The notes under the pieces are model-generated. The model was given only the letters and a program-made list of their open reading frames with translations. It was not told where the DNA came from and made no database searches. A program made the translations under genes and the position numbers. Below are positions 50,972-56,289 of a DNA stretch of 56,289 nt, in pieces. Source of the stretch: JANLSE01 sp038214135 (lineage in GTDB: Bacteria > Chloroflexota > Chloroflexia > Chloroflexales > Roseiflexaceae); NCBI GenBank assembly GCA_038214135.1, contig JBBQSD010000026.1, positions 1 through 56,289 of the forward strand, written 5' to 3'. Numbering within the stretch: the first letter of the stretch is position 1; each line of letters starts with the position of its first letter.

Positions 50972-51799
50972 ATGAAATCATTCGCCCGATTGCCGCGTTA
51001 ATATGCAACCTTTGAAGGCCATCGGGTGGCCTATGTTGATATTGGGAATGGGCCGACGCTGCTGTTACTGCATGGCTTGGGCGGCACAGCCGATTTCTGG
51101 CAGCCAGTAGCCGAACTGCTGCAACCCAATTTTCGCCTGATTATTCCTGATCTGCTGGGGTTTGGCTTTTCGGATAAACCGCGTCTGATCTATTCGCTTG
51201 CTCGGCATATGGGTGCCATCCTGGCAGTGCTGCGTGCCGCGCAGGCAACATCGTTGCACACCCTGATCGGCCATTCGGCTGGTTGTGTAATTGCCGTGGC
51301 ACTGCTAGCTAGTGGGCAGGTGCAAACCACACAAGTTGTGCTGGCTGCCGCTCCCTTCTCATCGCCACGCTATCCCGTTCGCCAGGAACTCGTCACTCGT
51401 GCATTTTTTAACACATTGCTCGACAAACCGCGGATTGCCCGTTTCGATGATGCTATCTGGCGGACTCTCTGGCCTGTGCTGCGCCGGATTGCGGTGCGAC
51501 GCATTCCGGATTACTTGCATGGTGGGCTGGCTGGCTTCATGGAATACAGCGCCGACAGTTATTATGGTACGGTCAATGAAGTGCTTCTCCGCACCGATAT
51601 CGAGCCGCTGCTTCCAGCACTGCAAAGCATCCCAATCCTGCTGATCTATGGTACAACTGATGAGACTGTGCCTCTCAGCCATGGCCACCGACTCCAGGCG
51701 CTATTACCAAACGCAACACTCATCCAGCCGCTTGGTGGGCACTATGCCGTAATTCATGAGGCGTTGCCAATACTCAATGCATGGCTCACTTCAGGATGA
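50972..51799 (+). pseudogene. Alpha/beta hydrolase with early nonsense codon, possibly restarted
   Basis: From ATG 50972 the frame reads MKSFARLPR, then TAA at 50999-51001, then YATFEGHRVAYVDIGNGPTL without a shift. The stop thus falls in an otherwise conserved N-terminus and probably replaced a Gln codon. The remainder is intact: LLLHGLGGTADFW, the nucleophile Ser in IGHSAGCVIA, an Asp in YGTTDETVPL and the His in LGGHYAVIHEA. Translation could restart at GTG 51026 and give a 257-residue protein that keeps the triad. The ribosome-binding region for that GTG is weak. Confidence 0.7.
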
Positions 51800-51804
51800 C
51801 ATAC

Positions 51805-51890
51805 CACCCTCGACATCCGCAGGCTGAAGCCTGTGGCCAGGAGAACGATGCACCCTCGCCGCGTGGCTGTAGCCCGCGGCGTGTGAAGGG
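51805..51890. repeat. CGGGCTGAAGC-type palindromic repeat, divergent copy
   Basis: CCGCAGGCTGAAGCCTGTGG, then GCCGCGTGGCTGTAGCCCGC. It lies between convergent genes, as do the other copies. Confidence 0.6.
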
Positions 51891-51899
51891 AACGATGGA

Positions 51900-52583
51900 T
51901 CATGGCTTTGGTGGGTGGCCATAATACAGCCGATGCAAACCAAAGGGCGGCATCCCCAGCGCGTAGAGTATCTGGTACAGCCAGCCGGTTAGCAACACTC
52001 GTACTGGCCCATATCTGCGATGGCGACGCGCTGAAACCAGTACTGGTGGTGTCAGCGCTCGCAATCTACCAACCTTGCGTAATCGGCGGCACACCTCAAC
52101 ATCCTCCATCAACGGGATGTCCGCATAGCCATCCAAGGCACGAAAGGCCTTGCTCCGAACAAAGATCGCCTGATCGCCGGTGAAACTTTGGCACACATGC
52201 GAACGAAGTGTCGTACTCCATGCCATGATAGAATAGAACCATCCTGGCTGATCAAACTGTAGCCCAAAGCCGCCAGCAACAACCCGTGGATCGGCCAGAG
52301 CCTCTGTAATCGCTGCTTGGGCATCATCTGGCAGGCGTGTATCGGCATGTAAGAATAATAGAACATCACCGGTTGCAATTGCAGCGCCAGCATTCATCTG
52401 CCGCGCCCGCCCACGGCGCGATGGCACGATCTGTGCCAGGCCAGATGCCAGATTAGCAGTCTCATCACTGCTGCCCCCATCCGCAATAATAAGTTCAGCA
52501 TCTGGCGCAATCGCCCGAACAGCAGCAAGTGCTTGCTCGATTTGTGTGGCCTCATTTAGTGTTGGGATAATAATACTGAGCAT
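51900..52583 (-). CDS. Family 2 glycosyltransferase, TIGR04283-like
   Basis: 227 residues. LSIIIPTLNEATQI and IADGGSSDET are the nucleotide-binding start of a GT-A fold. GRARQMNAGAAIATGDVLLF followed by LHADTRLP is the signature of the group once described as rSAM/selenodomain-associated and now called arsenosugar-biosynthesis-like. MEDVEVCRRLR carries the ED catalytic-loop motif. No arsM, arsL or arsS gene is adjacent. Its distance from the ars island (42 kb) gives no support for an arsenic role. It ends with a short hydrophobic segment. Confidence 0.85.
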   Translation of the reverse strand: MLSIIIPTLNEATQIEQALAAVRAIAPDAELIIADGGSSDETANLASGLAQIVPSRRGRARQMNAGAAIATGDVLLFLHADTRLPDDAQAAITEALADPRVVAGGFGLQFDQPGWFYSIMAWSTTLRSHVCQSFTGDQAIFVRSKAFRALDGYADIPLMEDVEVCRRLRKVGRLRALTPPVLVSARRHRRYGPVRVLLTGWLYQILYALGMPPFGLHRLYYGHPPKP

Positions 52584-52599
52584 AATGGCCTTTGTAGCA

Positions 52600-52632
52600 G
52601 TATTCAGGAGTCAGGAGTCAGGAGTCAGAATT
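52600..52632. repeat. TGACTCC repeat (inverted orientation, three units)
   Basis: GTATTC then three AGGAGTC units and AGAATT. It begins 17 bases upstream of the glycosyltransferase start (minus strand), with AATCAAGAACC-like words (52680-52730) and another copy at 52731-52759 nearby. Confidence 0.8.
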
Positions 52633-52730
52633 GCAAGTAATGGAGCAATGGAACAACAATATCCTTCTTTGCTTGATCGTTTGATTCCTGGCTCTTGGCT
52701 CTTGATTCTTGGTTATTCGTTCTCGGTTCC

Positions 52731-52759
52731 GTATTCTGACTCCTGACTCCTGACTTCTT
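52731..52759. repeat. TGACTCC repeat at the end of the nucleoside hydrolase gene
   Basis: GTATTC, TGACTCC, TGACTCC, TGACTTC. It ends 4 bases before the nucleoside hydrolase stop codon at 52763. Confidence 0.8.
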
Positions 52760-52762
52760 GGT

Positions 52763-53689
52763 TCAGCCAAGCAATCGTGTGTTGATCAACGCCTGAAACC
52801 GACGGACATCCAGCGCCGTACACACCAATGCATTGAGCGGGTCGCGCCGATTGGCCGATGAAAAACCAGCCCAACCAACACGCACATAGCGTGGTTCCAA
52901 CCGTACCAGCGATGGGTCGGCAGCGACAGCAACTGCCAGTGCATCGTGCAAAATTGGCATGCGCCGCTGCCATGTACGCCAGGCCAACACGCAACGAGCA
53001 AGCAATTGTGCCAATGGGTTGGCGGAAGCAAATAATCGGCTCACCTGTGCTGCATGTAACTGGCAGCGCATGGTCACATGCATGCCAACCATTGTCACTG
53101 GCAAGCCAGATTCCAGCACGAACCGGGCAGCGGCTGGATCGCAGCGCAAATTCCAATCCGGGTAGGGCAGGCCAAGTTTGCCAGCCATCGCAACCAATCG
53201 TGCGCGTTCTGCCAATCTGGGGTCAGCACGAAGCGCCGCCGCAATATTGGTCAGCGGCCCAAGCGTGATAATCGTCAATGGCTCAGCCAAGTGTGAACAT
53301 TCCAGTATGAGATCGACTGCTGGAGTCGTGCCCATCGTATACGGCTGAGGTTCTGCCTTGCTTAATCTGCGATTTCTTCTGACTCCTGACTCCTGACTCC
53401 TGGCTTCTTTGCTAGTCAATGGTATGCCAGCAATAACCGACTCATGGCTGAATTTCGCCGAACCAGGCTGCCCATCACTCATGCGGCTGCTCCCTGCTGC
53501 AACCGGCACCGACTGGCAGCCAGCTGCATCAAGCAGCACACGGGTGAGTTCAGCCCGGCGCTCAACTGGGCCACTGACTGTAGTGACACCACAGATCTGG
53601 AGTTCTGGCAATCGGGTTGCCAATGCGAGCCCAAATGCATCATCAACATCATCGCCAATATCGGTATCGATCAATGTCAGTTGGCTCAT
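52763..53689 (-). CDS. Inosine/uridine-preferring nucleoside hydrolase with repeat-encoded insert
   Basis: 308 residues. The N-terminal TLIDTDIGDDVDDAFGLALA carries the Ca2+-binding Asp cluster of the family, VTTVSG and ITLGPLTNIAAALR follow, and MPILHDALAVAVA near the C-terminus has the family HD pair. The family cleaves the N-glycosidic bond of nucleosides for salvage. Residues about 95-108 (EARSQESGVRRNRR) are encoded by a TGACTCC repeat (53377-53403), inserted in frame in a variable loop before PAVDLILE. The frame is intact, so the enzyme may remain active. The ribosome-binding site is weak. Confidence 0.85.
   Translation of the reverse strand: MSQLTLIDTDIGDDVDDAFGLALATRLPELQICGVTTVSGPVERRAELTRVLLDAAGCQSVPVAAGSSRMSDGQPGSAKFSHESVIAGIPLTSKEARSQESGVRRNRRLSKAEPQPYTMGTTPAVDLILECSHLAEPLTIITLGPLTNIAAALRADPRLAERARLVAMAGKLGLPYPDWNLRCDPAAARFVLESGLPVTMVGMHVTMRCQLHAAQVSRLFASANPLAQLLARCVLAWRTWQRRMPILHDALAVAVAADPSLVRLEPRYVRVGWAGFSSANRRDPLNALVCTALDVRRFQALINTRLLG
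53377..53403. repeat. TGACTCC repeat inside the nucleoside hydrolase coding region
   Basis: TTC then three TGACTCC units on the plus strand. Read on the coding strand it gives AGG AGT CAG GAG TCA GGA GTC (RSQESGV). Confidence 0.85.
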
Positions 53690-53781
53690 GGCGCTCGCTT
53701 ATCTTATGTGGCGGAGTTGTTCGCATTACGCCGCAGGCTGATGAACTTTGATCATTAAATTGGGTATGAATCGCTTATACA

Positions 53782-53860
53782 TCGCGGGCTGAAGCCGCGC
53801 GGCTATGGGTAGATCGTCCCGTTACCGCAGGCTTCAGCCTGCGGATGGAAGAGCATCCAT
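53782..53860. repeat. CGGGCTGAAGC/GCTTCAGCC palindromic repeat, copy 2
   Basis: CGCGGGCTGAAGCCGCGCGG and CCGCAGGCTTCAGCCTGCGG with ATGGAAGAGCATCC behind. Almost identical to 43143-43220. The gap 53690-54080 holds this, a lone MITE end near 53730, a TGACTCC variant at 53993-54012 and no gene. Confidence 0.75.
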
Positions 53861-54080
53861 TATTTTGCCAATCTCCATCATCCCGCCTATACAGGAGCGG
53901 CTCGCGAGAGATATGCAATATAGTATCATAGCGTAATTCTGCCTATGTGTGGATGCCTCTCCTGAATGCTTTGTTCTTGTTCGCTTGTTCTTGTATTCTG
54001 ACTCCTGGCTTCTCTACTAGACATCCGCCGCCCTTTGTGATAAATTGAACAATATACAATATGAGTGCTGGAGGCGCAGC

Positions 54081-54545
54081 GTGAGTGATCAGCATGAGAA
54101 TGAAACATCGCCGGCACGTCAGCGCACGTTCAAGAAGTTCGATGATCTGATCGATCAGCTGATCGGCAAGGCTCGCAAGCAGGGCCAGTTCGACAATCTG
54201 AGCGGCACGGGGCAAGCGCTCAACACGAGTGACGATGAGTTGGTTCCGCCGGAGGATCGATTGGCTTTCCGTATGCTCAAAAGCCATGGGTTTGCGCCAC
54301 CCTGGATGGAAGCGCGGCGCGATATTGAACACGAGCGAACCAAACTTGAGGCTTGGCTGCTGCGAACGAATAGAACCTGGGCCACAATGCATCCAGCCAC
54401 ACGTACCGCCGTCAAGGTCGAGTATAAACGCAAACTTGAAGACCTGCGCCGCATGATATTAAATTATAATCTGACGACCCCACCCGCTACTGGGCAGATC
54501 GAAGGGCTTGATCTGGAAAGCGAACTTGCACGGTTGGGTCAGTGA
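54081..54545 (+). CDS. DUF1992 (DnaJ homologue subfamily C member 28-like) protein
   Basis: 154 residues, soluble and charged. FDDLIDQLIGKARKQGQFDN then LSGTGQALN is the core motif of the DUF1992 domain. The C-terminal ATRTAVKVEYKRKLEDLRRM is helical. Despite the name there is no J domain. Function unknown. GTG at 54081 is the start, with GGAGG 6 bases ahead; the frame is open from 54045. It is followed by the solute-binding protein gene after 25 bases. Confidence 0.85.
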   Translation: MSDQHENETSPARQRTFKKFDDLIDQLIGKARKQGQFDNLSGTGQALNTSDDELVPPEDRLAFRMLKSHGFAPPWMEARRDIEHERTKLEAWLLRTNRTWATMHPATRTAVKVEYKRKLEDLRRMILNYNLTTPPATGQIEGLDLESELARLGQ

Positions 54546-54558
54546 TACTATTCTGCGG

Positions 54559-54570
54559 TATAATCGCTTT
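54559..54570 (+). promoter_or_regulatory. TATAAT box 6 bases before the start codon (leaderless promoter)
   Basis: TATAAT at 54559-54564, then CGCTTT and ATG at 54571. Transcription would start at or next to the A of the ATG. No good -35 element is seen at 17 bases, and no Shine-Dalgarno sequence is present. Confidence 0.55.
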
Positions 54571-56283
54571 ATGAGCTATCTGCCGAACCGAACACTCCTG
54601 ATCGCCAGCATTGCGATGACGCTCCTGACGCTGGCCTTGCTGGTTAGCTGTACGAATATGCCACCCCTGCCGGGTGTTCCGCAGCCAACTGCCGTTCCGA
54701 CTGCCCCGCCGCCAACTGCTACGCCGCTCCCACGCGGTGGTAATTTGACGGTGCGCCTCGATGCTGATGTGCCCAACCTGCGCCCCTGGCAACCACGTTC
54801 GCGTGGTGAGGAACAGATCACCAGTTTGTTGTATAGTGGCCTGACGCGCCTCGACGCCCGGCTGCAACCACAACCCGATCTGGCTAGCGCTTGGGATGCC
54901 TCACCAGATGGGCGCTTGATTACCTTTACGTTGCGCTCTGGCCTCATGTGGCACGATGGTCAGGCGCTCACCTCGGATGATGTGGACTACACGCTCACCG
55001 CGCTGCGTGCGATCTCACCAACAACGGCACTGCTGAGCGATTTCCAGCATGTGGCAGCCGTTTCCACGCCAACCTCAACGACGGTTGTGATTTCGCTGAC
55101 GGAGCGCTATGCGCCGATCTTTAGCATGTTGAGTGCCCCGATTCTGCCCAAGCATGTGCTGATCGGCAAGGATATCGCCAGCTTTAATTTCTGGGATGCC
55201 CCGATTGGCAGTGGCCCGTTCCAGTATGAGGATCGGCGCAGTGGCGAGAATATAACGCTCAAAGCCAACCAACGCTTCTATCGTGGTGCGCCACTGCTCG
55301 ACAGAGTCGCGTTTGCGGTCGCCCCCGATCCCCAGATCGCCGCTACCGCGCTGCGCGATAAACGCCTGCTCCTGGCAGAATTGCCCTGGTCTGTTGGCCA
55401 GGAAATTTCTGGTACGGCCGGTTTGCAGATGGGCAGTTACCCCGAAAATGGCTACTATTTTCTGGCCATGAATTCGCGCCAGGGTCGGCCACTCGCCGAT
55501 GTGCGCGTTCGTCAGGCGCTGGCTGCAACCGTTGATCTGCCAAAATTGGTGCAGATTGCTACCAATGGCCAGGGAATTCCGATTGCATCGAGTGCCGCTC
55601 CCGGTTCGTGGGCTGATTTTACTGCCGTGCCGACAGCAACCGTCGATCTGCAGCGCGCCGGTCGCTTGCTTGATGAAGCCGGCTGGAAGGTGCTGAGCGG
55701 CAGTACACTGCGCCAACAGAATGGGGTGACGCTGACCCTACAGTTGTTTGTGCGTGGGGATGACCCACGGCGTGTGCAGGCAGCCGAATTGCTCGCGCTT
55801 GATGCAGCCAAAGCCGGCATTGTGATTGTCGTCGATAAGGCCGATTTTGCGACGGTCATTCGTTCGAAATATGCGCCGCCATATGATTTCGATCTGCTGC
55901 TTGGTAGTTGGAGCAATGGTGCTGGCGATCCAAGTTTCGCCGATTATGCCTACTACGACCCAGACGATTTTGCATTGTTTCATTCCAGCCAGATCAATCA
56001 GGGCACCACCGATACCCGTGCCGTCCTGAATATCACTGGATTTACCGACACAGCCTATGATAATCAGGCAGCAGCAGCACGCCAACTCTATGAACCAGCC
56101 GACCGCAGCAAGGCGCTCATGCTTTCTCAGCAGCGTATCGCAGAACAGAAACCATACCTGTTCTTGTGGGCGGATCGTTTCCCTGTGGTGTTGAGCGATA
56201 GCATAGCCACACTCGATGGGCCGGTGAACCTCAATACGCCAATGATCTTCTGGAATATTGAGCGCTGGTATCAGAAACAGTAG
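54571..56283 (+). CDS. ABC transporter solute-binding lipoprotein, family 5 (peptide/nickel type)
   Basis: 570 residues. Signal peptide with lipobox LLVSC (Cys27), then a Pro/Thr-rich linker (VPQPTAVPTAPPPTATPLP) and the SBP_bac_5 domain. Typical blocks are SLLYSGLTRLDARLQPQPDL, FTLRSGLMWHDGQALTSDDV, APIGSGPFQYE and VRQALAATVDLPKLVQIA. It binds oligopeptides or related solutes outside the membrane. No permease gene follows before the window ends. The chosen ATG at 54571 lies directly behind a TATAAT box. Confidence 0.93.
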   Translation: MSYLPNRTLLIASIAMTLLTLALLVSCTNMPPLPGVPQPTAVPTAPPPTATPLPRGGNLTVRLDADVPNLRPWQPRSRGEEQITSLLYSGLTRLDARLQPQPDLASAWDASPDGRLITFTLRSGLMWHDGQALTSDDVDYTLTALRAISPTTALLSDFQHVAAVSTPTSTTVVISLTERYAPIFSMLSAPILPKHVLIGKDIASFNFWDAPIGSGPFQYEDRRSGENITLKANQRFYRGAPLLDRVAFAVAPDPQIAATALRDKRLLLAELPWSVGQEISGTAGLQMGSYPENGYYFLAMNSRQGRPLADVRVRQALAATVDLPKLVQIATNGQGIPIASSAAPGSWADFTAVPTATVDLQRAGRLLDEAGWKVLSGSTLRQQNGVTLTLQLFVRGDDPRRVQAAELLALDAAKAGIVIVVDKADFATVIRSKYAPPYDFDLLLGSWSNGAGDPSFADYAYYDPDDFALFHSSQINQGTTDTRAVLNITGFTDTAYDNQAAAARQLYEPADRSKALMLSQQRIAEQKPYLFLWADRFPVVLSDSIATLDGPVNLNTPMIFWNIERWYQKQ

Positions 56284-56289
56284 CGATCT

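Noticed and set aside
51900..52583. Arsenosugar pathway membership of the glycosyltransferase
   Set aside because: The family name comes from association elsewhere; no arsM, arsL or arsS is near, and the ars island is over 40 kb away.

Overview
The window looks like a chromosomal stretch of a filamentous or gliding member of the phylum Chloroflexota (Chloroflexia). This is inference from the gene mix: ABC-F, long choice-of-anchor/IPT secreted protein, cNMP-PP2C phosphatase, HisKA_3 sensor kinase, LQRTVGN-type N-terminus. The many short dispersed palindromic repeats point the same way, as does a GC content that looks mid-50s percent by eye. No rRNA, tRNA, transposase, integrase or CRISPR array was seen. 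The genome is gene-rich but shows decay: at least six gene remnants and many MITE/REP-like repeats that touch gene ends.

Layout. 1-2360: start of a GH51 arabinofuranosidase, a LacI-type regulator and a decayed second GH51 gene. 2340-5040: a cNMP/PP2C phosphatase, a creatininase-family hydrolase and a nitroreductase. 5050-10880: a compact arsenic island with Acr3, ArsJ, the ArsJ-partner GAPDH, an ArsR-ArsC fusion and a PstS-like lipoprotein; related ATATCAAT operators lie in the intergenic spaces. 10900-14900: a 2OG-Fe(II) oxygenase and a divergent ABC-F ATPase, each with a terminator-like hairpin in its leader; the ABC-F leader also carries an 11-codon ORF. 14919-22150: a giant secreted protein, MurJ, rpsT and a small membrane protein. 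22300-26520: gamma-glutamyltransferase, STAS and nucleotidyltransferase remnants with a small partner gene, a C45 peptidase and a tiny orphan ORF. 26570-37580: P-type cation ATPase, S8 peptidase, P450, a secreted orphan, and a sensor kinase/response regulator pair split by repeats.

37690-40890: RtcB is followed after 7 bases by a 611-residue protein with an LQRTVGN N-terminus, about 15 tandem 11-residue repeats and a C-terminal HELAH zinc-peptidase motif. This is the most system-like candidate in the window. 41140-46800: M50B-like peptidase, HlyIII, YgjP-like hydrolase, an FFLEE(L)Y-like protein, a beta-galactosidase-like remnant, an APH-fold kinase and a collapsed ABC transporter. 46800-51800: an array of 24-base hairpin repeats lies in front of a Tes-like radical SAM gene. 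That gene is followed by a disulfide-reductase-like flavoprotein, a methyltransferase and an alpha/beta hydrolase with a nonsense codon. 51900-56283: a TIGR04283-type glycosyltransferase, a nucleoside hydrolase with repeat DNA inserted in frame, a DUF1992 protein and a probably leaderless family-5 solute-binding lipoprotein.

All functional names rest on motif recognition by eye; no database search was run.
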